Of a stretch of 64,000 nucleotides of DNA, positions 1-8,629 are shown piece by piece. Numbering within the stretch: the first letter of the stretch is position 1; each line of letters starts with the position of its first letter. Under the pieces are notes generated by a model. The model saw only the letters and a program-made list of their open reading frames with translations. It did not search any database and was not told the DNA's origin. The translations under genes were made by a program, and so were the position numbers. The DNA comes from an uncultured Chloroflexota bacterium (GTDB taxonomy: Bacteria > Chloroflexota > Dehalococcoidia > Lucifugimonadales > CAJXCD01). The DNA lies in contig CAJXCD010000004.1 of NCBI GenBank assembly GCA_913051545.1, positions 1 through 64,000 of the forward strand, read 5' to 3'.

Positions 1-145
1 CATCTAATATCAGAGATCTACCAAAATAGGCTCCGTGAATTATTGTGGCACGTTGGAATGAAGTTGTTTGATCGAATAGTACTTGAATGACCCTTTCGGA
101 TTGCATCAAGTCAGGTGAGATCATCTCTTTGTGCCAGTCGGACAT
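1..145 (-). CDS. speE: Spermidine synthase, N-terminal part (cut by window edge)
   Basis: The reverse strand reads open from an ATG at 145 to the window edge, giving 48 residues that begin MSDWHKEMISP. The spacing of W, E, F-Q and the segment ending GRSLILD matches the N-terminal beta-hairpin region of spermidine synthases, which transfer aminopropyl groups from decarboxylated S-adenosylmethionine to putrescine. The catalytic Rossmann part lies outside the window. The gene starts 30 bases after speD on the same strand, so the two form a polyamine operon; this neighbour strengthens a call that would be tentative from 48 residues alone. The ribosome site before the ATG is weak, as expected for a downstream operon gene. 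Confidence 0.75.
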   Translation of the reverse strand, partial: MSDWHKEMISPDLMQSERVIQVLFDQTTSFQRATIIHGAYFGRSLILD

Positions 146-175
146 ATTTTGTTTCTCGTTCTTGTATCTAATTTT

Positions 176-532
176 TTAAAACGCTGTATCTATTCCTCTT
201 TCGACAATTTTCTGTCTGGGTATAGAACTGGAAAGTCCCTCTATCAGTATTCGGGCAGACTTTTCCAAATCAAAATTTTCTCCACACGAAAAAATGTCCA
301 CAGATGCATACAGGTGCTCTGGCCATGTGTGGATGAAAATATGGGATTCTGCTATTGAAATGACGCCAGTTACTCCAACAGGAGAAAACTTATGAAATGT
401 TTCGCCAATTATAGTTGCTCCAGCTGATTCTGCTGCTGATAGCATTAATGCTTTTATTGCCGTCAAGTCGTCTAATATATTAGGGTCACATTCTTGTAGG
501 TCTAGTAAAATCTGAGTTCCAAGTGATTTCAA
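176..532 (-). CDS. speD: S-adenosylmethionine decarboxylase proenzyme
   Basis: This 118-residue protein is the short prokaryotic AdoMet decarboxylase, which makes the aminopropyl donor for spermidine. It is translated as a proenzyme that cleaves itself between Glu62 and Ser63; Ser63 becomes the pyruvoyl cofactor. The core IAESHIFIHTWPE holds the cleavage site and His68, and Cys83 lies in DIFSCGE. These positions match the Thermotoga-type enzyme numbering. The start is a TTG at 532 with GAGG eight bases upstream; no in-frame ATG fits better. It sits directly upstream of speE, so both products act in sequence on the same pathway. Confidence 0.95.
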   Translation of the reverse strand: MKSLGTQILLDLQECDPNILDDLTAIKALMLSAAESAGATIIGETFHKFSPVGVTGVISIAESHIFIHTWPEHLYASVDIFSCGENFDLEKSARILIEGLSSSIPRQKIVERGIDTAF

Positions 533-672
533 ATCGATTTCCTCAAAACTAAAGCTGGTATCAAAGTTGGAGACAGAATTATATATTAGAAGAGGCTTTA
601 GTATTAGGTTTGTGTACTTACAGTAAAGAGTGTATTTTGATCTTGATTAGGGATAATTTTTCGGAGGATTGT

Positions 673-1680
673 ATGAGTGATGAGATAAATCTAAGAATTC
701 TTCTGGCCAATAGGCCTTCTGGATTCCCTAAAGAAAGTGACTTTATTATTGAAGAGTCATCTATTCCTATCCCCGAAGAGGGGGAAATTTTGATTCAAAC
801 TGAGTGGTTGTCTTTAGACCCATACATGAGAGGTCGTATGAACGACCAGAAATCATATGCAGATCCTGTCGCGATAGGAGAAGTGATGGTCGGTGGTGCT
901 GTGGGTCGGGTTGTAAGATCCCGTAGCCCTATATATGAAATTGGGGATGTTGTTGAAGGACGTTTAGGATGGCAGGCGTATGCTATTTCTAATGGTTCAG
1001 ACATACGAAAAGTAAATCTTGACCTTGGTCCAATTCAGACAAGTATAGGAATTCTAGGTATGCCAGGCTTGACAGCCTATTTCGGTTTTCTAGACGTGTG
1101 TGAGCCCATTCCTGGTGATACCGTCGTAGTGTCAGCAGCTTCGGGTGCAGTAGGGCAGGTCGTCGGACAGATTGCAAAAATTATGGGTTGCAGGGTTATT
1201 GGAACTGTAGGCTCTGACTCCAAGTTGTCTTTTGTAGTGGACGAACTTGGGTTTGACGCCGCTATAAATTATAAAAAGCAAGATGTGGGAAATGCTCTAG
1301 ACGTAACTTGCCCCAACGGGATTGATATTTATTTTGATAATGTTGGTGGATTTGTGACTGATGCAGTTATGGACAGAATCAATACAGGAGCTAGAATTTC
1401 TGTGTGTGGTCAAATTTCACAATATAATCTTCCGGAACCAGAATTTGCACCTAGGAATATGAGTATTTTGACCCGAAAACAATCAAAAATGGAAGGATTT
1501 CTTGTCACTAAGTACCAAAGTCTTTTCGATGACGGAAGGATACGCATGGCTGGCTGGATTAAGAGTGGAGAATTGAAATATCGCGAATATGTGGTGGAAG
1601 GTCTAGAGAATGCACCTAGGACATTCATTGGGATGTTAAATGGGGAGAATTTTGGAAAAACTTTAGTCAAATTAGTCTGA
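673..1680 (+). CDS. NADP-dependent MDR oxidoreductase (alkenal/prostaglandin reductase-like)
   Basis: The 335-residue protein belongs to the zinc-free medium-chain reductases of the CurA/YncB and leukotriene B4 dehydrogenase type, which reduce activated double bonds with NADPH. The N-terminal part contains the family signature around WLSLDPYMRGRM. The nucleotide-binding motif is the AASGAVGQVVGQ segment, followed by GCRVIGTVGSDSK. No zinc-ligand cysteine cluster is present, as expected for this family. An upstream in-frame start at 610 exists, but the ATG at 673 has a strong GGAGG at 663-667 and fits the usual length. The natural substrate cannot be read from the sequence. The acyl-CoA dehydrogenase-like gene follows 23 bases later and may be cotranscribed. 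Confidence 0.88.
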   Translation: MSDEINLRILLANRPSGFPKESDFIIEESSIPIPEEGEILIQTEWLSLDPYMRGRMNDQKSYADPVAIGEVMVGGAVGRVVRSRSPIYEIGDVVEGRLGWQAYAISNGSDIRKVNLDLGPIQTSIGILGMPGLTAYFGFLDVCEPIPGDTVVVSAASGAVGQVVGQIAKIMGCRVIGTVGSDSKLSFVVDELGFDAAINYKKQDVGNALDVTCPNGIDIYFDNVGGFVTDAVMDRINTGARISVCGQISQYNLPEPEFAPRNMSILTRKQSKMEGFLVTKYQSLFDDGRIRMAGWIKSGELKYREYVVEGLENAPRTFIGMLNGENFGKTLVKLV

Positions 1681-1703
1681 GATGATTCGATTACGAGCTA
1701 AAT

Positions 1704-2801
1704 ATGCCTGAAAATATTTCTAATCATTTAAAACAATTTAGGTCCGACATGGAGAAATTCTTGTCCGAACTCGGTGATTTGAATTCTACTCAAATAAGAG
1801 AAAGATCATTAGATAGAGGATACTATCGACTAGCCCAGCCTGAAAAATATGGGGGATTGAATGCGTCTCATCTACAACTTGCGATTGCAAGGGAGGCGGT
1901 GGCATCAGCGGGGATAGAAAAAACCAATGATGTTATAGGACCAGACCCCGGGATGTTGGCTGAGACTACTAAACATATTGAGAGTAATTATTTATTTCCT
2001 ATGCTTTCCGGTGCAAAAACAGGAAGTTTTGCATTTACTGAATCAGATCCCTCAACTCCCACGGTCGCTCAACTAATGGGCGATTATTTAGTACTTAATG
2101 GGAGAAAATCATATGTTTCGGGGGCTACTGAAGCTGATTTTATCTCCGTGGTGCTGAATGTTGTAAGTGATTCTGTGGGACCATCGGGACCTGCTGTAGT
2201 AATTGTCGATACTGATTATGAAGGGGTTTATATAAATGAACCTTTCTATAGCACAGACGGAAGTTCTCACTCAGAGGTCTCGTTCGACAGTGTGAAAGTA
2301 GGTTCATCTAATATCATCGGTGAGATAGGAAAAGGGATGCCTAGAGCGATGGGCAACATAATACGTGAACGAATAGAGCAAGCTGCTACAGCAACTGGAA
2401 TGGCGATTTGTGCAGTAACCCTTGTGTCGGAACATTTGAGGATGCCTCATCGATCTGGCGGAACACTTGGAGATATGGAAGGCGTCAGATTGAGGTATGC
2501 AGATATGAGGATCCAAACTTTCGCTTGTAGATCAACTTTGTATAGAGCAGCGAGGTTGATGGAAACAGGTGAACAATCCATAAATGAAGCTTCAAGCGCA
2601 AAGCTGTTTTGTACTGAGTCCGCTTCCTCCGTTATTGATACAGCTATTCAGTTGGTTGGAGGTAGGGCACTCATAGTTGGACACCCATTAGAATCTCTTT
2701 ATCGACGTATACGTTCTATGAGATTGGCGGGAGGAGCCTCTGACATACTCCGACTTGGTATAAGTAGAGGAGATTTGGAATTCAATTCTGGGATTTTGTA
2801 A
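1704..2801 (+). CDS. Acyl-CoA dehydrogenase family flavoprotein
   Basis: The 365-residue protein has the acyl-CoA dehydrogenase fold: an N-terminal helical part, a central FAD-binding segment around FAFTESDPST and LNGRKSYVSGA, and a C-terminal four-helix region. Family members oxidise acyl-CoA thioesters and pass electrons to ETF. The usual catalytic glutamate in the C-terminal IYEGTSEIQ motif is not there; the matching stretch reads RLAGGASDIL. A glutamate in IIRERIEQA near residue 222 sits where isovaleryl- and long-chain enzymes keep their catalytic base, so activity is still possible. At 365 residues it is slightly short for the family. The ATG at 1704 has no strong ribosome site and may be translationally coupled to the upstream reductase. 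Substrate unknown. Confidence 0.82.
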   Translation: MPENISNHLKQFRSDMEKFLSELGDLNSTQIRERSLDRGYYRLAQPEKYGGLNASHLQLAIAREAVASAGIEKTNDVIGPDPGMLAETTKHIESNYLFPMLSGAKTGSFAFTESDPSTPTVAQLMGDYLVLNGRKSYVSGATEADFISVVLNVVSDSVGPSGPAVVIVDTDYEGVYINEPFYSTDGSSHSEVSFDSVKVGSSNIIGEIGKGMPRAMGNIIRERIEQAATATGMAICAVTLVSEHLRMPHRSGGTLGDMEGVRLRYADMRIQTFACRSTLYRAARLMETGEQSINEASSAKLFCTESASSVIDTAIQLVGGRALIVGHPLESLYRRIRSMRLAGGASDILRLGISRGDLEFNSGIL

Positions 2802-2825
2802 TCAATACATAGAGGTTGCAGGTAA

Positions 2826-4058
2826 TTACGAATTATTTTTCTCGGATTTTAAAACTTGTTTGAATTGTTCGTATGACTTGATCTTTGTTAATGATTTAAC
2901 GAATTCGCCTGTTGTATCAAACAAACTGCGATATTCTTTCAACTCGGCTCCTATTTTGCTTGTAGATGCGGGGCTGTCTGCATAATTTCCTCTAAATGCA
3001 AAATAAGCTTGGTTTATTTTTCTAATGGAGTACCCTCCTAATTTAAGAGTCCACTGGCTTTCACGCATTAACTTTTCTGCCTCTTCTATTTCACCTTGTA
3101 GTAACAAAGACTCCACTGTTTGACGAGTATCTCTCAGTATTCTAGTGAGATGTGGATGTGAGACTTCTACACTGCCGTATTTGGAGGAATTGTTTTGGAT
3201 AGTACCTCCAAGGCGGATAAAGGCTAGATCACCCAATTCATTACCAGCGATGTCAGCGGCAGTTTCGTTCAATGTATACATTTCAGGAGAATCCCACATG
3301 TTTCTGCCGAAACTGTGAAAGATCCAATAATTGTGCAACCATTCATGGGCGGCAGTTCTGACTATTTGTCTCAGGTCATATTTGTCAGAAACAAAAGCTG
3401 GATAGGTTCCTAATCCCGCCAAATTATCTACTAACGCAGAGGTAATGTTGTCTTCTTCAACGCTTCTTTCTATTTGCTCTTTTATATTGGGTTTAATCCC
3501 ATTTTTTACTAACTTACTATCTTTTAGGGTAATTTTGTTTCTAGGGGAAGTGACCAAGATTAGTGGAGGAGTTTCAAGCCTAAAGTCCGTGGGAGGGAAT
3601 AAAATATTTGCCCTGAATCCTAATCCTTGCTTTCTTAAAACGTCACTCATTACGGCTTCTATGGCCTCTTCGGCTCTTGCTTGAAGAACATTTTTCGTGT
3701 TCTCTAGCTTTTGGATTTCGTATTCCCGTTGTGATGTATATTTTGACTTTCCCCCATAATTAATCGACTGAGAATCATTTTCTAGTAGGTCTTTTTCCTT
3801 GAATAACATTCTCGTAACTTCTAAATACTCGTTAACTATTTCTATCCTCTCTTCGTCAGTTGGTTTATTACCCGGAAATAATTCCCAAGCCAAATGGAGC
3901 CACTTTTTGGATATGTTGGTAATTTCCCAATATGTGATGGAAAAAGAATGTTTCCCCACAGCTAAATCAATATTTGATTGACGTGCGTTATCCGAGGAGG
4001 ACATTACGATCAGAATCAATAGTGGTATAACCAGTAGGCGAATCTTTGTTGATCTCAA
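2826..4058 (-). CDS. Secreted HExxH zinc metalloprotease-like protein
   Basis: I do not recognise a named family for this 410-residue protein. It begins with a basic stretch and a hydrophobic segment (RLLVIPLLILIVMSSS) that looks like a signal peptide or anchor. A central AAHEWLHNYW supplies a HExxH zinc motif, and a second conserved-looking patch, LNETAADIAGNELGD about 25 residues later, supplies a likely third ligand (Glu), as in gluzincins. The long N-terminal part is charged and helical. A periplasmic or surface protease is the most likely role. The only in-frame start I can place is the TTG at 4058, with poor ribosome-site support. It converges on the dehydrogenase gene from the opposite strand. 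Confidence 0.65.
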   Translation of the reverse strand: MRSTKIRLLVIPLLILIVMSSSDNARQSNIDLAVGKHSFSITYWEITNISKKWLHLAWELFPGNKPTDEERIEIVNEYLEVTRMLFKEKDLLENDSQSINYGGKSKYTSQREYEIQKLENTKNVLQARAEEAIEAVMSDVLRKQGLGFRANILFPPTDFRLETPPLILVTSPRNKITLKDSKLVKNGIKPNIKEQIERSVEEDNITSALVDNLAGLGTYPAFVSDKYDLRQIVRTAAHEWLHNYWIFHSFGRNMWDSPEMYTLNETAADIAGNELGDLAFIRLGGTIQNNSSKYGSVEVSHPHLTRILRDTRQTVESLLLQGEIEEAEKLMRESQWTLKLGGYSIRKINQAYFAFRGNYADSPASTSKIGAELKEYRSLFDTTGEFVKSLTKIKSYEQFKQVLKSEKNNS

Positions 4059-4135
4059 ATCATCATCTTTTAGGAACTAGGTGTTGGTTTTCCCAATAAT
4101 TGCAAACTGGCTTAGTTGTGTGGGGGCATTGTTTT

Positions 4136-4210
4136 TGGAGCGGGAGACCGGATTCGAACCGGCGACAGCCTGCTTGGAAGGCAGGAACTCTACCGCTGAG
4201 TTACTCCCGC
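4136..4210 (-). tRNA. tRNA-Gly (anticodon TCC)
   Basis: The reverse strand folds as a complete cloverleaf: acceptor GCGGGAG pairs with CTCCCGC, the D arm contains AGCGGTAGA, the anticodon stem CCTGC/GCAGG holds the loop CTTCCAA, and the T arm contains GGTTCGAATCC. The anticodon TCC reads GGA-type glycine codons. A CCA end is encoded in the DNA (4136-4138). Confidence 0.96.
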
Positions 4211-4305
4211 TCGCATTCTAATTATCCATTAATTTTGAGTCTAAATCTAGAGTTTGAGAAACAATATTATGGAAATAAAAAATTGTATACAAAAAATCAT
4301 TCTGA

Positions 4306-4851
4306 TTATAGTTTTCCAAATTCCTCCCTTAGAATGCTGTACCACACCATTCCTGTGCGAACATTGTGGATTACATGATCACTACGAGAGATTCCCTCAC
4401 GAGTCATACCCACTTTATCCATCACTTTCCAAGATCTTTCATTTCTAATATCAGCTTGAGCTGAAACCTTTGCCAAACCTAAATCCCTTAATGCCCAACT
4501 AAGTACAGCTTTTAGAGCCTCCGGAATTATGCCATTACCCCAATGTTCCCGTTGTAGCGTGTAACCGATTTCGGCAGTTTCATATGATTGATTAACAGTC
4601 ATTCCTATCGAGCCTACAACTACGCCATCTAGTACGATAACGAAAGAAGGGTTAGTCTCCCAGGAATCAAGAATTTTCTGAGCTATCAACTTTTCTGCAT
4701 GGCGCTTCATATATGGACTAGGGGGACCGCTTCCGTCCCAAGTTGGGAAACCACCCATCGACACAATATCTTCTACATCCCTAAATTCAAATGGCCTTAA
4801 TTCTAGCCTGCTCGTACTAAGTGCAACTCCATCAGGAATTATTACCGCCAT
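4306..4851 (-). CDS. GNAT-family N-acetyltransferase (RimJ/RimL-like)
   Basis: About 181 residues with the layout of Acetyltransf_3 proteins: LSTSRLELRPF at the N-terminus, a beta strand VGSIGMTV, the acetyl-CoA loop region HWGNGIIPEAL, and the C-terminal NERSWKVMDKVGM. Proteins of this type acetylate ribosomal protein N-termini, small amines or antibiotics; the substrate here cannot be inferred. A TTG at 4878 would add nine residues, but the ATG at 4851 has AAAGGA about ten bases upstream and starts just before the conserved LRPF region, so I prefer it. It lies between tRNA-Gly and the LON-domain gene on the same strand. Confidence 0.85.
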   Translation of the reverse strand: MAVIIPDGVALSTSRLELRPFEFRDVEDIVSMGGFPTWDGSGPPSPYMKRHAEKLIAQKILDSWETNPSFVIVLDGVVVGSIGMTVNQSYETAEIGYTLQREHWGNGIIPEALKAVLSWALRDLGLAKVSAQADIRNERSWKVMDKVGMTREGISRSDHVIHNVRTGMVWYSILREEFGKL

Positions 4852-4925
4852 TGATGCTTGATCCTTTCGTGTATCCAACTATCTTGTGAATATTATTCTT
4901 CAAATACCTTCTGGAAACGGCATTA

Positions 4926-5558
4926 TCAATTACTAGACCTCTTTAATTCTGCGCTCAATAATTGATTTAATTTATCTGAATGATTCCTGACAATTTTCGT
5001 AGCTTTAAGTATTCTGGTTCGGATTGAACACTCCTCCAATAGACCTTGTTTATCTACTGAATCCACCCGTAGAATATCCCCAATGTAATATGACAAACTC
5101 ACCGGATCCTTCGGAATATCATTATCACTAGTCCATCCGCCAATCAAGCGTTGAAGGATCTGAATATAATTAGACAAAGCTTCTCTTGCCTCCATAATGT
5201 CATCTTGATCAAATTCAGAGTGAGTATCATCATATTTTCCCACGAATGCTTCTAGATATGGCATCGAATGTAAAAGTGATGTGATTTGAAATCTTTTTTC
5301 ACCAACTACAGTCAGCGACATTCGACCCTCATCTAACTTCTTCAAAGACACTATGCGAGCGACTGTGCCAACACTAAATGGTTCTGCATCTCCTGCAACC
5401 TCTCGACCAGATTTAATAAGAACTACACCAAACTTCGAATCATCTTCTAGACAATGCTTAATCATGATTTTGTAACGTTCTTCAAAAATATGTAGTGATA
5501 GTTTTGTATATGGAAACAAAACAACATTAAGTGGGAAAAGTCGCAATTTATATGACAT
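4926..5558 (-). CDS. LON substrate-binding domain protein
   Basis: This 210-residue protein matches the N-terminal domain of Lon protease as a stand-alone unit. It begins RLFPLNVVLFPYTKLSLHIFE, the signature of that domain, continues with FGVVLI and an AEPFSVGTVARIV strand, and ends in a helical part. It has no ATPase or protease domain. Such free-standing proteins are common in bacteria; they probably bind unfolded or specific proteins, but their role is poorly known. I start at the ATG at 5558, just before the conserved domain; a TTG at 5597 would add 13 non-conserved residues. It is divergent from threonine synthase, so the interval 5559-5725 holds promoters for both sides. Confidence 0.88.
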   Translation of the reverse strand: MSYKLRLFPLNVVLFPYTKLSLHIFEERYKIMIKHCLEDDSKFGVVLIKSGREVAGDAEPFSVGTVARIVSLKKLDEGRMSLTVVGEKRFQITSLLHSMPYLEAFVGKYDDTHSEFDQDDIMEAREALSNYIQILQRLIGGWTSDNDIPKDPVSLSYYIGDILRVDSVDKQGLLEECSIRTRILKATKIVRNHSDKLNQLLSAELKRSSN

Positions 5559-5637
5559 AAGACTTACTCTATCTATATATATTGTTTCGCCAGACAACCA
5601 TGTACAAATTCCATTGACCTAAAGTAAGACATTTCCC

Positions 5638-5667
5638 TTGACAATACAACTTTGAGATTGCTACCAT
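5638..5667 (+). promoter_or_regulatory. Sigma70-type promoter for thrC-moaD
   Basis: A perfect -35 box TTGACA (5638-5643) is followed after 18 bases by TACCAT (5662-5667), which is preceded by TGC as in an extended -10 element. The same TTGACA/TACCAT pair occurs upstream of the HU gene, which supports it as the local consensus. It lies about 58 bases before the thrC start. Confidence 0.65.
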
Positions 5668-5725
5668 TCAATTACTTGATGCAATATATATTTATCCCCT
5701 TCTTGTACTTCGGAGGATCCCCACA

Positions 5726-6952
5726 TTGTCACACGTCAAGGGACTGATCTGTCGCGGCTGTTCTAAAGAATATCCCGTTGAACCTATCAATGTTTGCGAA
5801 TTTTGCTTTGGGCCTCTTGAAGTTAGTTACGACTATGCATCAATTGCTAAATCTACGTCCCGCTCAAGTATCCAGGATGGCCCTCTGTCAATGTGGAGAT
5901 ACCACGACTTTCTGCCCGTTGACTTGGAGGAAGCTATCGACATTGGTACAGGATTCACACCACTCGTCAAGGCAAATAATTTAGGCCGAGTTCTAGGACT
6001 AGACCACCTATATATAAAAAATGACGCTGTCAACCCAACTTATTCATTTAAAGATAGGCCTGTTTCAGTTACCGCCTCTAAAGCTCTTGAATTTGAATTC
6101 GAAGTCCTAGCTTGTGTATCCACGGGGAATTTAATGGGATCAGTCGCGGCGCATGGAGCGCGAGCTGGTATGAAAACAGTCATATTTTACCCATCAAATT
6201 TAGAGCAAGGAAAGATTGTAGGAGCTGCTATATACGGTCCAAAAATGGTTGCAGTTAATGGTACTTATGATCAAGTTAACCGATTAGGAAGTGAAATAGC
6301 TGACAACAACAGATGGGCATTCGTCAACATTAACCTTCGTCCTTTTTATGCCGAAGGCAGTAAAACACTGGGATACGAAGTAGCAGAACAACTGGGTTGG
6401 AAAGCACCAACCCATTGTGTAGTACCAGGTGCTTCGGGAGAATTACATACAAAAATCTGGAAAGGATTAGAAGAAATGGCGGAGGTAGGGCTGATTGATA
6501 ATCCTAAAACCAAGGTGCACCTTGCACAGGCTGAAGGGTGCTCTCCCATCGTTCAAGCGTTCGAGTCTGCATCCAGAGAAGTCCGACCGGTTAAACCCAA
6601 CACAATTGCGAAGTCACTAGCTATAGGGAATCCTGCAGCTGGACCATTCTCATTAGAAGTACTCCAGCAAACAAATGGGACCGCAACCGCCGCTGAAGAA
6701 GACTCTATTGTTGATGGAATTAAACTACTGGCTGAAACTGAAGGTATATTCACGGAAACAGCTGGTGGTGTAGTTATATCTGGTCTAAAAAATTTGTGTG
6801 ATAAGGGTGTCATAAAAAGTGACGAAGTTACAGTCGCCTATATAACTGGGAATGGTCTCAAGACACAAGAAGCCATCGCACACGTTCCTGACCAACTGTC
6901 TACTGAACCCGACTACGAATCTTGCAAGATAGTGCTTGAAAACACATTTTAA
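5726..6952 (+). CDS. thrC: Threonine synthase
   Basis: The 408-residue protein is a PLP enzyme of the threonine synthase type that converts O-phospho-L-homoserine to L-threonine. An N-terminal zinc-ribbon-like segment carries two Cys pairs (CRGC and CEFC). The PLP lysine lies in NPTYSFKDRP near residue 108, and the phosphate/substrate loop is CVSTGNLMGSVAAHGARAG. The start is TTG at 5726 with GGAGG at 5712-5716. A MoaD-like gene follows 43 bases downstream with an almost identical ribosome site (CGGAGGATCC). That pairing recalls sulfur-carrier systems in which a PLP synthase accepts sulfur from a carrier (CysM with CysO), so a second activity is conceivable, but the residues fit threonine synthase best. 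Confidence 0.92.
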   Translation: MSHVKGLICRGCSKEYPVEPINVCEFCFGPLEVSYDYASIAKSTSRSSIQDGPLSMWRYHDFLPVDLEEAIDIGTGFTPLVKANNLGRVLGLDHLYIKNDAVNPTYSFKDRPVSVTASKALEFEFEVLACVSTGNLMGSVAAHGARAGMKTVIFYPSNLEQGKIVGAAIYGPKMVAVNGTYDQVNRLGSEIADNNRWAFVNINLRPFYAEGSKTLGYEVAEQLGWKAPTHCVVPGASGELHTKIWKGLEEMAEVGLIDNPKTKVHLAQAEGCSPIVQAFESASREVRPVKPNTIAKSLAIGNPAAGPFSLEVLQQTNGTATAAEEDSIVDGIKLLAETEGIFTETAGGVVISGLKNLCDKGVIKSDEVTVAYITGNGLKTQEAIAHVPDQLSTEPDYESCKIVLENTF

Positions 6953-6995
6953 TTAGTTAATTCAAAATATACTAACTTACGGAGGATCCATTTCG

Positions 6996-7274
6996 ATGAG
7001 CATAACAGTGAGAATTCCTACACCTCTAAGAAAATTAACGAACGGTCAGGACAAAGTATCAGTAGATGGAGATACACTTAGGTCCATAGTAGAAGAACTG
7101 GAAAATGAATTCCCCGGTATAAAAGATCGTATTTGTGATGAAAATGGTGAAATAAGAAACTTTGTGAACCTATACGTTAACGGTGAAGATGTTCGCTTCG
7201 AAGCAGGCTTAGATACCCCAACGTCATCTGGATCTGAAGTTAGCATAGTACCAGCAGTAGCGGGAGGGAACTAG
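6996..7274 (+). CDS. MoaD/ThiS-like ubiquitin-fold sulfur carrier
   Basis: A 92-residue beta-grasp protein of the MoaD/CysO type. These carriers are adenylated and thiocarboxylated at a C-terminal Gly-Gly and deliver sulfur to molybdopterin, cysteine or thiamine synthesis. The sequence starts SITVRIPTPLRKLTNGQ, has the typical ELENEFPGI helix and FVNLYVNGEDVRF strands, and ends AVAGGN. Mature carriers need a terminal GG, so the extra Asn92 suggests processing by a protease, as known for some carriers with short tails. The gene follows thrC in the same transcription unit with a strong GGAGG site. No E1-like activating enzyme or JAMM protease is visible in the window. Confidence 0.85.
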   Translation: MSITVRIPTPLRKLTNGQDKVSVDGDTLRSIVEELENEFPGIKDRICDENGEIRNFVNLYVNGEDVRFEAGLDTPTSSGSEVSIVPAVAGGN

Positions 7275-7284
7275 TCAAAGTACC

Positions 7285-8487
7285 TTAATCTAAATAGGAC
7301 CCAAAAGTGTAAGCAAAAACTTCGAATTCTGATGAGTTAGAACTTATCTTAAGTTCATGCCCTTCGAACTCAGGCAAGTTTATTAACCTATACATATCCG
7401 CGCTGCTAACTGTCACAAAACTGTTGCCGTCCTCATCGTGCCATACATCTTCACCAGAATGAGATTTACTAACTGGGGAACCATTCATAGTAACTTTAAC
7501 GTCGTAAGGTTTATTTTCAAAACCCATAACAACATTAACTGTCCTGGCAAAAAAGTTTATAGCCAAATAGTCCTCGTAATTTTCAGTATATCTAGCATGC
7601 TTTAAACTCTCTGAAGTGTTTCTCCACAATCCTTGAACATATATGTGGTGATTTAAATATTCCCTTGGAGATTGGTAATCTATATCAATATTGGGTTCAC
7701 TATAATATTCAACGTGCATGACATAAGGTGCCCCACCTTGCTGTAAAGTAACATAATTTCGGTCAAAGCCAGCATATAATTCCCTTGTCTGACGCTTCAT
7801 AATATCATTAGACATCCGGGCCAAAGGGTCAATAGTCCTTTCAGACTCTAAATTAGGCTCTATAGACGAAACAGACACACCGATTTCCTCCAACAATGCT
7901 CTGATTTGTAATTCAGTCTCTAGATAATCTCCTTCACCAAAGTGAGTGTATCTTATGTATCCATCACCGTCTATGAGGTACTTAGCAGGCCAAAATTGGT
8001 TGTTTAGCGCACGCCACGTATCCATATCATTATCAAGAAGAATTGGATATTTAAGATCGTAATTCAAAGTAGCAGAAATAACATTGCTTTCATGTTTTTC
8101 GAATTCGAATTCAGGGGAATGCAAACCGATAACTACCAATCCACTTTCAGCATATTTACTGTGCCAATCTCGAAGGTATGGAAGTGTGCGTATACAATTG
8201 ACACAGGTATAAGTCCAAACATCTATAAGAACAACCTTACCGCGAAGATTTTCCAAGGTAAATGGATCCGAATTGATCCAACCCGCTATACCAGTGAGTT
8301 CTGGGGCCATAATTTCATTCCCAGTTCTAGCATCCTCAGAATTGTTTCTTAATTCGACATCTGAATTAAGGTTATCTGCGAACGAGTCGGATTGGCTTCC
8401 TGTATCAGAATTAATACTAGTACAAGAAATTACCAACAACAAAACTAGGGCAGAAAGTGACAATAGAGTATGATCTCTCGAAGCCAA
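7285..8487 (-). CDS. Thioredoxin-like lipoprotein (DipZ/TlpA C-terminal type)
   Basis: About 400 residues. The N-terminus is a lipoprotein signal (LALVLLLVISC, Cys acylated), followed by a polar Ser/Asn linker. A thioredoxin fold then begins with LENLRGKVVLIDVWTYTC; the redox pair is CVNC, and GLVVIGLHSPEFEFEK is typical of the periplasmic DipZ branch. The last 170 residues form a beta-rich domain that also follows the thioredoxin domain in DipZ-like proteins. A role in extracytoplasmic disulfide reduction or peroxide handling is likely. I prefer a TTG start at 8487 with AAAGGA six bases upstream; a TTG at 8508 is also possible. It converges on moaD, leaving ten bases between the stop codons. 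Confidence 0.85.
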   Translation of the reverse strand: MASRDHTLLSLSALVLLLVISCTSINSDTGSQSDSFADNLNSDVELRNNSEDARTGNEIMAPELTGIAGWINSDPFTLENLRGKVVLIDVWTYTCVNCIRTLPYLRDWHSKYAESGLVVIGLHSPEFEFEKHESNVISATLNYDLKYPILLDNDMDTWRALNNQFWPAKYLIDGDGYIRYTHFGEGDYLETELQIRALLEEIGVSVSSIEPNLESERTIDPLARMSNDIMKRQTRELYAGFDRNYVTLQQGGAPYVMHVEYYSEPNIDIDYQSPREYLNHHIYVQGLWRNTSESLKHARYTENYEDYLAINFFARTVNVVMGFENKPYDVKVTMNGSPVSKSHSGEDVWHDEDGNSFVTVSSADMYRLINLPEFEGHELKISSNSSEFEVFAYTFGSYLD

Positions 8488-8629
8488 GGCATATCCTTTT
8501 ACCACCAACTAAATCACCATCTCATATACCAACACAATATGATTTAATTCTTAAAAAATGGAATTTTTTGTAACGTATCTATAACTCCGAAAAAAACATA
8601 TCTGGACTATATAAATCATGGTTAAAAAA

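Noticed and set aside
4100-4378. Forward frame across the tRNA-Gly gene
   Set aside because: It reads through the tRNA in the antisense direction and cannot be a gene.
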